Part shown: one piece after another, positions 21,601 to 32,107 of the stretch
How the letters are laid out: every line of letters begins with the position of its first letter
Position numbering within the stretch: position 1 is the stretch's first letter
DNA from: Aedes albopictus
Taxonomy: Eukaryota; Arthropoda; Insecta; Diptera; Culicidae
Assembly: GCF_035046485.1 (NCBI RefSeq)
Contig: NC_085138.1
Coordinates: forward strand, 93,599,766 to 93,663,765
Direction: 5' to 3'
Length of the DNA: 64,000 nucleotides
Notes under the pieces: generated by a model
Seen by the model: only the letters and a program-made list of their open reading frames with translations
Databases searched by the model: none
Told to the model about the DNA's origin: nothing
Translations under genes and position numbers: made by a program

Positions 21601-21848
21601 ACAAATTTTGTACCTGCGCTCGTGTCGGCCCGGCTTGGACGGTCCTACAGCAGAGAATAGCGGGCATCATGAATGGATGGAGACGATTCACTTTTGAAGA
21701 GCTGGTTAGACCTGTCCTAGTTGGGATAAGGAGAACTCAACGAGTGAAAATTTTGAAGTTGTTTATTAACTACATCTGCTTCGTTAATCAATGTAACGGT
21801 AGAATTGATGTGAATGCACTAAATTTTCACCTAGATATAGATTTTTAA
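18666..21848 (+). CDS. Non-LTR retrotransposon ORF2: APE endonuclease and reverse transcriptase, 1060 aa
   Basis: The N-terminal 220 residues are an apurinic-type endonuclease (CLQEV, AGDFNCV, FTDHKAL). The reverse transcriptase spans about 430-730, with SPGSDGIPREFY, YRPISLLNSDYKLL, LISFDLENAFDRV, RQGDPLS and YADDIS at about 666. A Cys/His knuckle, CTHCGIQATETLQHKFC, lies near 965. No RNase H or restriction-like endonuclease is seen, which fits L1/Tx1-like elements. It nicks target DNA and primes reverse transcription there. The frame is intact. It begins at the ATG immediately after the ORF1 stop, so translation probably depends on termination-reinitiation or leaky scanning. Confidence 0.92.
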   Translation: MDLSSYNIASINIGTITNPTKLNALRSFISSQSLDIVCLQEVENDQLSLPGFVVYTNVDHTRRGTAVAVKEYIQVSHIEKSLDSRLLALRVQDTTICNVYAPSGSAQRAAREDFFNGTLAYYLRHRTAHVILAGDFNCVLRACDSSSPNTSPALKTAVQQLQLHDVWEKLCPRDAGYTYICRNAQSRLDRIYVSGGLRQNLRTAHTHVCCFTDHKALTVRLCLPQLGHEPGRGFWSLRPHLLTEENVAEFQYKWQYWTRQRRNFTSWMEWWLVYVKPKIKSFFKWKSRAVFEEFHDQHQRLYAELRLAYDQYYLHPEMLPTINRLKGEMLALQRDFSHMFMRINETYVAGEPISIFQLGERRRKRTNITQIQTAENQIVDQPQAIEANLLDFFSRLYMEEAVDNNNDDFACERVIPPDDPANAACTNEITTEEILAAIRASAPRKSPGSDGIPREFYLRMFDVIHRELNLLLNEALGGNLPPAFMEGIIVLVKKKGGDNTARSYRPISLLNSDYKLLSRILKTRLESVMRAHHVLSDGQKCSNSERNIFQATLALKDRLASLRHQRRAGKLISFDLENAFDRVRHSFLFRTMRSLGFNPELVSLLSRIASRSTSRLLVNGRLSRSFEIQRSVRQGDPLSMHLFVLYLHPLVQRLEQACGNDLLVAYADDISVIVTSARQIEAMNEIFTRFGRAAGARLNVRKTIAVNVGFCEGNGIVTQWLQTANTVKILGITFANSIRLMTTLNWDAMVRKFAQQMWLQSLRTLTLEQKVVMLNVYGTSKLWYLSSVLPPFAVHTAKITSTMGTFLWRGIVARVPITQLARAKEQGGLNLHIPAFKCRALVINRFLKEIDSLPHYKSLIFHDLPRPAISIDNPDIKLILSNLSHIPLQIQQNPSADQIYRHFVQQTEQPKVERNSPAVNWPAAWRNIADKRLSPAQRTQLFLLVNGKTEHRKLLFVMQRVEDETCTHCGIQATETLQHKFCTCARVGPAWTVLQQRIAGIMNGWRRFTFEELVRPVLVGIRRTQRVKILKLFINYICFVNQCNGRIDVNALNFHLDIDF

Positions 21849-21928
21849 ATTGAAATAATTGTATAATAGTTAACAAATGAACTGACAAATAAAACTAAAC
21901 TTTTAATTAAAAAAAAAAAAAAAAAAAA

Positions 21929-22506
21929 AATCGACTCAACGTTCCGCGCCGCGAGACGAATCACCCAAATTGACAGCACAGCGGAGGGGAAACCGACCAA
22001 CGAACAACCAAAGCCAACTAGAACCAGCGAAATCCAAGATCGATTGATTACGAACACCACAGGGACCAGATCCACTAAATCCAAAACACAATTTCGCATG
22101 CAAAAATAGCTTTATTGCCTATCAATCGCCACCGTAATGGCTAACCCACAGTGGCTTTCCTCATGCAATTTAATTTGCCACAGACCCAACATGCAATACT
22201 GTACTTCCCTGCGTTTTCTAAATCCGTCCAAAATCGTCCAGCTCGTTTCGTCGCCCAGATTCTGGTTTTGTCCACCGGTGGTTGTTCCGTCTCAGCTGCA
22301 GTCGTCGATCACAGCTGATAAACACAGCAATGGCACCGGCACGCACAATCCACCATCAAAATGTTTCGCCACCGCGCCGCAGTGCAATGGTGATCAATTA
22401 TTCGCACTCCACAAAGCACTTTTGTTCGCCAGACTTGGCACCTTTCCACCCGCGAAACGGAGCAACTTAATCAAACCGCGTATGATCCGGTTCGAAGGAC
22501 CATTTA
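21929..22506 (-). other. BEL/Pao leader (5' part, right of nested insert)
   Basis: Non-coding BEL leader between the 5' LTR and the nested insert; it continues at 17296-17450. The 140-aa plus-strand open frame at 22137-22559 runs antisense and into the LTR, and is not a credible gene. Confidence 0.7.
22486..22502 (-). other. BEL/Pao primer-binding site
   Basis: Four bases inside the 5' LTR, the plus strand reads TCCGGTTCGAAGGACCA. This has the form of a tRNA 3' end with CCA, and the minus strand is therefore complementary to it. The acceptor sequence TCGAAGGA fits insect tRNA-Tyr, from memory of the Drosophila gene, with one mismatch in the T-arm part. Confidence 0.7.
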
Positions 22507-22875
22507 TGTTGACGCACATAGAACGTTCGGATGATGTACGCGGTGATATTGGTCACTAAAAAACACTACGTTTCGCGGTCGAAACTAAAACACTTTATTT
22601 TGCGGGCAAAGTACAAAACTCGTACCGATCGCGGCGGAGGGATATTTATTACTAAAATCTCTATTTACATTCTGCTGTCTCTGTCCCGCAGAGATGAACA
22701 GGGAGCAAGCCGATCGTGAAGCGATCGGTACCTACAAGCCTATTGTATGTCGTGCAAACGCACAGCAGTGTGCGGCGGTCAGCTGTTGCTGTACTGCTAG
22801 TTGACGGAGAGTGAGTGACCACGCGCTAGGGTGGCACTCGCAACATAATTTCAATATAAACTATTGGTGCAGACA
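22507..22875 (-). repeat. BEL/Pao 5' LTR
   Basis: 369 bp, a single-base difference from the LTR at 10608-10976. It is followed on the right by the TSD GATTC (22876-22880). This copy would drive transcription toward lower coordinates. Confidence 0.95.
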
Positions 22876-22880
22876 GATTC

Positions 22881-25150
22881 CTTGGAAGAATTTTCGAAGA
22901 AACATCTAGAGGATTTTTCAAACTATTATTTCATAAAGAATTGAAATCTGGAAATCTTTTTAAAGATCTGGAGTGATTTTTGAGTGAATCTTAGAGGAAT
23001 TACTGGGGGAAATGTAAGCAAGAACTTATCAAGGAATCCTTGCAGAAACTTTTGAAGAATTATATACAGGAATTACTGAAGAAAAATCTGAGCAAGCTTC
23101 TGAATAAAATTGAAAATAAATTCTTAATAGAATTTTTGATGCGATCCATGGAAAATTTTCCACAGGCATTTCTCGAGAAATTTCAAAAGTAATTAATTAA
23201 TCTCCGGTTTTTCTTTTTGTTTTTAAGTATACCTGAAGGAATCCCTAAAGCAAGCTCTGAAAGGTTTTGTACAAGTATCCCTCAAGAAACTCTTAGAGAA
23301 TCCATGCAAATTATTGTGATTATCCGTAGAATTTTTTAAAGAATTCTCTAAACAACTCCATAAAAGCCTTTATGAATGAATTATCAAAAAAATCTTCTTT
23401 GGAATTTCCAAAAAAAAATCAAAGGAGTACTTTCTAAAAAAATCTATAGACGATTTTCTACAGGCATCCTTCTATACAGTATGCGGCAGGAAAAAATGCG
23501 AAAGTGTTTTTCAACTTCAAACCTCATTTTCGTCCATTTAACATTAACCAATTTATGTTTCAACGTTCCATGATCTATAAGAGGCTAGTTTTCTGAAAAG
23601 TTAATTATAAAATTTCCCATGGTCACTAACCTTTACAGGGCGGCGCCTGAAGATGAAGACAACCAGAATTTTCAAACCGCAAAAAAATCGCACAGGTCGC
23701 TAAATTTCGCATCTGATAAAACAAGATTTTTGATTTTCTCTACAATATCATCAAATATATGTACTTATTTCATCTGGTATGTGAAACTACATGGCTCTGG
23801 ATCAGTGTGGTCTGGTTGTTCATCAAATTTGAGCTAATTTTGTTACTGTTATAGTCATTTTGTTTAATGACCATTGGGCGCGCAGTTTATTGATATCCGC
23901 TTATTAGGCCTACATTATCACATGTTAAACATCAAATATGTTCATTTTTATTTTTCAGTGCTAGAATATAGACATTGACTGATACACTGTCATGAAAAAA
24001 TACACATATATATCCTATATTTAGCGTGTAATAGTGCCTTGAACTTTTCGCATTTTTTCCTGCCGCACCCTGTAAATCTCTGCATTCTATGCGGAATTTT
24101 TAAGATATGTCAGGAAGTATACCTAGTAAAATTTTTGAAAGAATTTCTTAAAAAAGAATTTAACGAACCCTGATAAAATTTTCAAATGTTTTCTGGGAGA
24201 ATTATTTGGAAAAATTCGTGAAGAGATTCTGTGACAAACAAAATTCCTATGTTTTTTTTTGAAAAATTCTTAAGATGAAACTTTTGAGAAATTTCTGGAG
24301 GAATTGCTGAAAGAATTTTCGTTGAAAAAAACCAGAAGAGTTTTGAACGAAAACTTCGAAATATTCTCTTGAGTAATCCCAGTAAAAATATTTGAATAAA
24401 TAGATTACCCACTCTGAAGAAATCCTTGCACAAATTTCTGAAAAATTAATTAATAAGAGATTTCATTGAAGATTTTTTCTGGAAAATTCCAGGATGAATA
24501 CCTATAGAAATTTTTGAATGAATCACTAGAGAATTGTTTTGAATGTATCCTAGATTGTTCGAAAGAACCAATGAAAGAATTCTAAGGGATTTTCTGAAGC
24601 AATTCTCATATAAATATACTAAGGATTTTCTGTTTGTCTGAGTATTTGGAAGATTTTCTGAGAAAGAAAAAATTGGAAAATAAATACTTTAAGAAATTTC
24701 TGCATGAGTATTTGGAAAATTTTCTGAAAAAGCCCTGGAAAATTTTCTAAAAGAATCTCTGATAAGTTGTCTTAACCTAAAGGCTTTTCGGGAGATATTT
24801 CAAAATAAAAATCTAGAGGAATGTTTCAAATTATTGCTGAACGATTTTTTGAAAAATATCTGAAGTAAATTCCGATTTTTTTAGGGATTTTTTTTTTAAA
24901 TAATCTATAAACACATAAAAAAAACTTTGTGAAATTTTTAGATGTGACTTATATACCTGGTGGAATTTTTGATTCAATCCCTGTAGGAATCGTCTCTAAA
25001 ACGATCCCTAATACAATTATGTCCGAATGAGTCCCTGGAAGTTATTTTTTTTTTGTAACAATTTCTGTGGCATTTTCTGAAGGAACTATCTAGAAATTCT
25101 CCAAAAATGCTCCTCAGAAATTCATGAAAGAACCACTGGTGGAATTCTTG
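22881..25150. repeat. AT-rich quasi-periodic degenerate DNA (right of BEL insertion)
   Basis: Same texture as 10020-10602: endless variants of gaagaatttttgaaa, ggaatttctgg and aaattctcc. It is interrupted by the MITE at 23477-24072. No coding capacity is seen. Confidence 0.6.
23477..24072. mobile_element. TA-flanked MITE, 596 bp
   Basis: The left end is CAGTATGCGGCAGGAAAAAA (from 23477). Reverse-complemented, the right end reads CAGGGTGCGGCAGGAAAAAA, and pairing continues through atgcgaaa. TA flanks at 23475-23476 and 24073-24074 point to the Tc1/mariner type. The interior has no transposase. Confidence 0.75.
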
Positions 25151-26020
25151 AAGAAACCCCGCTCAAACAGATTTGTTGTGCGTTTGCGCTAGAAATGGAA
25201 ACAGTCCAAAACACAATAAAATTGTCATTTTTGACTTGGTATTTTTCTATTTGAATGAGATTCTGATCATGCGCTGGTTTAACCAATTTTCCTCGCCTAA
25301 CATTTGAATGGGGCGTATGAAATTTTCCAAATTTTCTTCATCAATAAATTATAATTCGAAAACAGTTTATAGGATTGAAGTGATGATTTTGTTTGAGGAT
25401 GTTGGAAGGACTTTAGAAAAAGCTATGAGAGTAATATTAATCGCAGATTTATTATAGATGTCATACAATTTCAATGTAAAAAAACCATGCCCATTGATTT
25501 TTTTTTCGTTATTTTTCTGTAAAAAGCTGACTTGCAGTGTCACAATTTGCAAAGTAGCCCAGGATGGTCAGATGCTTCTAACTATTTTATCTCGAATTTT
25601 TATTATTCATTATTTTCGAAACAAGCAAAATCAAACCATTTTAGGGATTTTTTTATATCAAAATTAAATTCTACGTTTATTTTTCAATGAAAAAACTATG
25701 TATGATTTATTTCTTACATCCATACTTCAGTTACAACGGATTAAAAAGATCAAAAACATAAGGTAAAATATATTGGTCCTTGTGGAATGTTATTCGAGAT
25801 TCTATATTATTGGTTTACAGTTTTTATCAAAAAGAGGAATAATTTTTTTTCTCAGATATTTGAGTTTTTAGACCGTCTCATATAACATTTATTGAAGTCC
25901 ATTTTTTGTCATATTTATTTATTTATTTTTTATTTTACTTTCTTTTTTGAATTTTCTAAGTCACAGTATTTGCTGTAGCTCAATTAGCATTGGTTTTTTA
26001 TTGGAAGTAGAATTATTCTT
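25151..26020. other. Unassigned AT-rich DNA
   Basis: Low GC, with short open frames only (61-69 aa). No element ends or exon-like splice contexts were recognised. Confidence 0.3.
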
Positions 26021-26029
26021 CTTATTTTT

Positions 26030-26245
26030 CTTAATGGCTCTACGTCCCCACTGGGACTTGCCCTGCCTTGCTTCAACTTAGTGTTCTTTGAGCACTTCCA
26101 CAGTTATTAATTGAAGGGCTTCCTTTGCCTGTCATTGTATGAATTTGTACAAATGATCCCGACCGGAACGGGAATCGAACCCACCGTCTCCGGATTGGCG
26201 ACCCATAGCATTAACCACTAGGCTCACTGGAGACCCACAATCGAC
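26030..26245 (-). mobile_element. tRNA-derived SINE, minus-strand copy
   Basis: On the minus strand the tRNA-like head reads gagcctagtggttaatgct, an A-box match (about 26207-26225), then gggttcgattcccgt as the B box (about 26175-26189). The family body follows, with blocks cttcaattaataactgtggaagtgctcaaag and ccagtggggacgtagagcc. It is a different subfamily from the 9291 copy and resembles the copy at 30764-31010. Confidence 0.8.
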
Positions 26246-27455
26246 CTGGTGGCTTGGAAGGTAAACGTTACCCAAATGACATTTCATAGTCAAATAAACT
26301 AGAAGGGTTTCTTAAAACCAACATACAACCAAAATAAAAAGGATAAGGTTTTATGACAATTGTTAAAAACTCCACAAGACCAATTGGCCATGAAAATGAT
26401 ACTTGGGTGTACTCATGCGTTAAAATCTCATAGGTCACTATCTCGTTTGCCTGCTTTCGATCACCTAACGAAACCCGAAGCATACCTGTACCAACATAAC
26501 AGATGAAAATCGCTTGACCAGATATTTGTAGATCTGAAGGTTGTACAAACGTTTGCTGTTGGGTTCAGAAGAAAACAACATACAAGACTTGAAACGCGGA
26601 GAAGTCGATTTACTTTTGGTGTCCATTGGAGAAGCACCAGGATAAAAGGTGTCAAAGGCATTATCTGCCACCACAGAGCACTTAAAAACCTTAAACTAAT
26701 ACTTATCACGGGGACGAGAAATAGTCAAAAACAAGGGACAAACACGATAGGAAAAGTGAAAAAAAAAAGAAAAAAAAACTTCAACTTTCAGGAAAGATCG
26801 GCAAGAAATGAATATGAATAATTTCAGCTTGGTTTGTTTGAAAGTTAGGGAAATTCTCATTGAAATTTTAATTGATTTGCGGTAGTATGACAGTTCTGAG
26901 AAAAGCGTGTATCTGCATCAGCAGTGACTGCTGAGAATTATTTGACAATTCAAGTAGGTAGAAAGTTTAAACACATAAAGTTTAAAAGAATCGAGTATGA
27001 TGTATATGACGCATGATGCAGCATGATAAATAGTATTTCATTTTTCATAACAAAAAAAGCAAATTATCATTAAACCAATTCTCTAATTTGATTCAGCCGT
27101 ATGACCCAAAGCGCCAATCTAATTATGACAAAAAGCGAACTCTTAATTCATCATTTCCAATGATAGATTTTTGAAATAATCTGATCAATTTTCAGTGCAT
27201 TTAACTGACAGAGCTACTGGGCAAAAAAAATCCCAGAGTCAAACGGGCGCATAATTATTACCATTTAGTAACGCGATTATGCGATTACGCCAGCCGAGTG
27301 CATTCTGAATGAAAATATCAATCATATTCCCGTGACCAATTAAACAAATAAATCATTACGCGTGGCGTGAAGCCTTCGCCGTCATCATCGTTTGCGTGAT
27401 ATGCATAATTAATTTTTGCTTCCGGTTTTTTTTGCTGCTTCCATCTCATTTACAG
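26246..27455 (+). other. Probable intron upstream of neuroligin exons
   Basis: No upstream neuroligin exon was recognised. The stretch is unique-looking, with many short frames. It ends in a polypyrimidine-like run and the acceptor tttacag at 27449-27455. The missing exons should encode the signal peptide and the first part of the esterase-like domain. Confidence 0.5.
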
Positions 27456-29527
27456 ATTTAGTCCAACTCGGACGCCCTCGCCGTGGGACGGCGTCCGGAT
27501 AGCCGATAAGTTTAGCCCGGTCTGCCCGCAGCGGCTGCCCAATGTAAATAACGAAACCGCAGCTTTAGATAAGATGCCAAAAGGACGACTAGAGTACTTG
27601 AAACGTTTGCTACCTTTTTTACTCGACCAGTCGGAGGATTGTTTATACTTGAACGTGTTCTCACCGGCACACGGTAAGTTCAGGGTTTCGTTCGAACTCC
27701 GTTGGTGGGAATAGTAATGATCTGATTTTTACCCCAACAGCCGCTCAAAGCGACAAGAAATTACCTGTTATAGTATTTTTACACGGAGAATCATTTGAGT
27801 GGAACAGTGGGAACCCCTACGATGGGACCGTGCTGGCCAGTTACGGAGAATTAGTTGTAGTTACGCTGAATTATCGGTTAGGAATCTTAGGTAAGTTACG
27901 GGAGATTCAGAAGTTTGATCAAGAAACCTTCATTGACTTCAAATTTGTTCGTTAGGTTTTTTAAATGCCAATCCAAGTCCGGAGATCCGGGCACGGGTAG
28001 CAAACTACGGTCTGATGGACCAGATGGCGGCCCTTCACTGGGTCCAGCAGAACATTGCCAAATTCGGCGGTGATCCGTCGATCGTGACGCTGGCCGGCCA
28101 CGGTAGCGGCGCAGCGTGTATCAACTTCCTGATGACTTCGCCGACCATGGTGCCCGGGTTGTTCCACCGGGCCATCCTTCTGTCCGGGTCGGCCTACTCG
28201 TCCTGGGCTCTGGTGGAGGATCCCGTGATATACGCGCTTCGCCTAGCGAAGGAAGTCAATTGCTCAATACCGGAAGATCTCATCAAGAACCACGAGCAGA
28301 TCGTGGACTGCTTGCGGGATGTCCCACTGGAGGAACTTTTCGCGGCGGACATTCAGCCACCGAGCTTCCTGAGTGCGTTTGGGCCATCGGTAGACGGCGT
28401 TGTGATCCGGCCTGGTCGGACGAACCAAGACATCGACGAAACGCCCATTAGGGGCACATCGAAACGGTCACAAGGGGCAGCAGGTCGGTATGATCTACTG
28501 TTCGGAGTGGTCACGGGAGAGGCCCTATGGCGGTTTAGCGCTGCAGATATTCAGAGCGGATTCGAAGGGGAACGAAGAGACCGAATCCTGCGAACGTACG
28601 TTCGTAATGCTTACACGTACCATCTAAGCGAAATCTTCTACACCGTAGTCAACGAATACACCGACTGGGAACGCACAAGTACGCATCCAATCAACACCAG
28701 GGACGCAGCGGTAGCCGCCCTGTCCGATGCGCAATTCGTAGCCCCACTGGTGCACACTGGGGATATGTTGGCACCACCTCCACCCCTGCCGGGACAGGAA
28801 CCGTCCGGCCCGAAGTGCTTCTTCTACGTGTTCGACTATCAAACCAAAGACGGTGACTACCCGCAACGGATGGGAACCGTCCACGGGGAAGATCTGCCGT
28901 ACGTTTTCGGGGCCCCACTGGTCGACGGGTTCAACCACTTTCCGAAAAACTACACCAAATCGGAGGTGGCATTGTCGGAGGCTATTATGATCTACTGGGC
29001 GAACTTTGCCCGGACGGGGTGAGTATTCTGGTTGTTTTGGTGTGACTTAGCCTTCACAATCGAACTTCTTTTCTACAGGAACCCCAACGAGCACCATCGG
29101 CAGGACTCGATTCTGATGGCCTCCAAAGAGCGGAACCGCTTCCGCAGCATCAACTGGGACGAGTACGACCCAGTTCATCAAAAGTACCTTGAAATCGGTA
29201 AGTTTCTCTGGCTAATTCAAACGATGTTACTAATCCTTACGGCTTCATTTCCTCATTCCCGCACAGGCATGAAACCCCGGGTCAAGAACCACTTCCGGGC
29301 GCACCAGCTCTCGATCTGGCTCCGGCTGATACCGGAGCTGCACAAGGCCGGCATGGAGGACGTGGTGGCGAGGCACAATCTCTTTAAGAATCACGACGAT
29401 CTGGACATCTACGAGGGCATCGTCAAGCCTAATCCGTTGACGCGGTTGTCCTTCCTGGAGCAGGATCTCAAGCGGAGGGGCATGCCATCGGGGGGACCCC
29501 AGTATGGGCATTCGCTGCACAGTAACG
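27456..29527 (+). CDS. Nlg: Neuroligin-like protein, five internal exons (partial gene)
   Basis: Exons: 27456-27673, 27741-27890, 27956-29018, 29079-29197 and 29267-29527. Every intron has GT...AG ends and the phases join correctly, for example G|GT across 27890/27956. The joined frame is the esterase-like extracellular domain of an insect neuroligin: NETAALDKMPKGRLEYLKRL, QSEDCLYLNVFSP, LHGESFEWNSGNPYDG and MDQMAALHWVQQNIAKFGGD. At the nucleophile elbow it reads GHGSGAA, with Gly where active esterases have Ser, so it should be catalytically dead like known neuroligins. The HGEDLPYVFG block retains the esterase His position. Neuroligins are postsynaptic adhesion receptors that bind neurexins. 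The signal-peptide, transmembrane and cytoplasmic exons were not found. The paralogue number cannot be assigned. Confidence 0.9.
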
Positions 29528-29989
29528 GTAAGTACTTTGTATTTAGGTAAATTATATTTGGGTATCTCCTTTAAGGTATCATTACCTAAATGGAACTGTA
29601 TTGTATTCAGAGCAGTGGGAGGACTTAAGGTATGGTTTACGGTGGGTTTACGGTAAAGACGCAGAGGAGGTAGTTGCATGGCGTTTGGGGCAAGTTTACG
29701 TTGGAGGCTATCAGAGAACTCCCTTGAGTACAGGTCAATGGATACTAGCTCAACTATTGATCATTTGAAGGTTCATACTTACACTGCCTTATGCAGCTCT
29801 ATTTGGTTCAATTACTGAATGGGGTCTTCAAGCACTCCCTTGAGTATGGGTCATTAGGTCATTCAATCTACAAGCGTCATTAGTGACCTCTCGCTGTATT
29901 ACAAGTGAAGTTTGTACTCGCATAGGATCATGCATATATGTTTTAGCAATTTCTCACTAAAACTTGTAAAAAATCTCCTAAAGCAGGCT
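29528..29989 (+). other. Start of neuroligin 3' intron
   Basis: It begins with the donor gtaagt at 29528. No further neuroligin exon was recognised downstream in the window, so the intron may be tens of kb long or the following exons may be too short to spot. Confidence 0.45.
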
Positions 29990-30540
29990 TAAATCTCATG
30001 AAACATATCTCAAATCGCCTTCAGTTTCCAAAAACGTTTCTTAAAACCCTATAAAACCTCCAGAAACATTCTGAAACGCCTTGAAACACCTGTGAAACTC
30101 ATCTGCTCCCTGAAGTCCCGAAAAATCTCCAGTATTTCTCTGAAACCTGGACACCTAAAACCTCCTTGAAACTCCTAGAAAACCCCCCTGAATTACTTGT
30201 AGTCTTCCTCTAAGTTACAACCCAAAAACCCCTGAAATCCACTGAAACGCCTTTTAAAACCACTTTGCCTCTCTGAAGCTCTCATAAGAGCCTCTGAAGC
30301 CCTCGAAAAGTTCTCTGAAAGCCTTGAAATTCATCTGGAACATTTCTCTAGCTCCCCTGAAGGCTCTGGGATCCACAGAAATCTCCTAAAACGCATGGAA
30401 TTCTCTGTGAAAACTTCTGGAGCTGTGATACCCTTGGAAATCCCTCTAAAGAACCCGGAAACGCATTGAAATGCCCCTGTAACCCTCTGGAACATCCTTC
30501 AAGGCCTGCAAAATTACTCTAGAACCCCACATAATATCAC
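29990..30540. repeat. Quasi-periodic C-rich degenerate repeat tract
   Basis: Loose repeats of cctgaaac, cccctgaaat, ctctgaagc and ccttgaaa. This is the complement-type texture of the tract at 590-1240. Non-coding. Confidence 0.55.
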
Positions 30541-30558
30541 TTTGAACATTCGCAGCAA

Positions 30559-30732
30559 GGATGCCATATATACAGATTTAACTGTATTATACAGATTTTT
30601 GAGCATCTGTACAGATTGCGTTTATATGAAATACAGATTTTTCATTTGTATGGAATACAGATTTTTTACCCAAATTTTGTATGGGATACAGATTTTTGAA
30701 CGAGTGATACAGAAAACCATCTGGCATCGCTG
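30559..30732. mobile_element. Short TIR element with 11-bp direct flanks
   Basis: A perfect direct repeat, ATTCGCAGCAA, lies at 30548-30558 and 30733-30743. The insert ends pair over about 8 bp: ggatgcca at the left, and tggcatcg at the right (reverse-complement cgatgcca). The inside is built from atacagattttt repeats. A 9-11-bp duplication suggests a Mutator-like MITE, but a retro-insertion cannot be excluded. Confidence 0.6.
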
Positions 30733-30763
30733 ATTCGCAGCAACTTTCTCTCTCTTTCTCGTC

Positions 30764-31010
30764 TTTAGTTAGCCTTGTGGATAAGGCTTTAGATCGCCAA
30801 TCCGGTGGGCTCGATTCCCGTTCCGGTCGGGAACTTTTCTCGACTTCCCTGGGCATATTGTGTTATTGAACTTGCCTCACAATATACAAATGCTTGCAAT
30901 GGCAGGCAAAAAAAGCCCTTCAATTAATAACTGTAGAAGTGCTCAAAGAACACTAAATTGAAATGAGACAGGCCAAGTTCCAGTGAGAGCGTAGAGCCCG
31001 AAAATTTTAT
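30764..31010 (+). mobile_element. tRNA-derived SINE, plus-strand copy
   Basis: The head has A-box-like tagccttgtggataaggc and B-box-like ggctcgattcccg (about 30807-30819). The body carries ccttcaattaataactgtagaagtgctcaaag and gagacaggccaagttccagtg, and it ends in an A/T-rich tail. It is the same subfamily as 26030-26245. Confidence 0.8.
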
Positions 31011-31299
31011 TTTTATTTTTTAAATATTAAAAGCTAGAAGGGAGACGAAGAAGAAGAAAAATCAATTTTCTTAAACTGCCCTACAACAACCTTGAAATCC
31101 CTTTAGATAATAAACTGATTCTTTTTAGGTAGTAAATCCATTCAGGTGAAAACTCCATTTATGAACCCTGAACCATTACTTAAATTGAGGTTCTGGTGCA
31201 GGGAAAACAACTGTGGTGGCTTTCTCACTCTGTAAGAATTGAAACTAAAGAACTAAAAAAAAGAACTAAAAAAAAAGCTCAACCGTCTCTCGTTTGTGA

Positions 31300-31966
<667 letters not shown>

Positions 31967-32107
31967 GAGTTTTGGCACTTCTCAGCAAAAATTGCTGGAA
32001 ACTTTCACCTACCCCGGGCAATCGGAATGCCAAAGGGGATTAGGCTCTGTGGATCTCATTAGTTGGTTTTTTAGCTTATCCTAATGAGTCTGCTTTTGGA
32101 TGTACTT

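Larger units (their letters stand above)
17451..21928 (+). mobile_element. Complete non-LTR retrotransposon, L1/Tx1-like (4.48 kb), nested in BEL leader
   Basis: An 8-bp direct repeat, AATCGACT, lies at 17443-17450 and 21929-21936. The right edge overlaps the poly-A (21909-21930), so the exact junction is ambiguous by some A residues. The 5' UTR is about 130 bp. ORF1 and ORF2 follow without a gap, then a 60-bp 3' UTR with AATAAA at 21888-21893 and a 22-base A run. Excision rejoins the BEL leader. The clade is inferred from the ORF1 layout (RRM-like plus CCHC) and the RT texture; L1/Tx1 is the best guess. Confidence 0.9.
10608..22875 (-). mobile_element. Complete BEL/Pao LTR retrotransposon (12.27 kb including a nested insert)
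   Basis: The element is bounded by a perfect 5-bp TSD, GATTC, at 10603-10607 and 22876-22880. Two direct LTRs of 369 bp differ at a single base (C at 10970 against T at 22869). It is read on the minus strand: 5' LTR 22507-22875, primer site 22486-22502, leader, polyprotein 17295-11881, 3' non-coding region 11880-10977, and 3' LTR 10976-10608. The leader was later split by a 4.48-kb non-LTR element (17451-21928). Near-identical LTRs and an uninterrupted frame point to a recent insertion. Confidence 0.95.

Noticed and set aside
22531..22719. Identical 62-aa frames in both LTRs (also at 10632-10820)
   Set aside because: They are identical because the LTRs are identical; they are antisense to the element and have no known domain.
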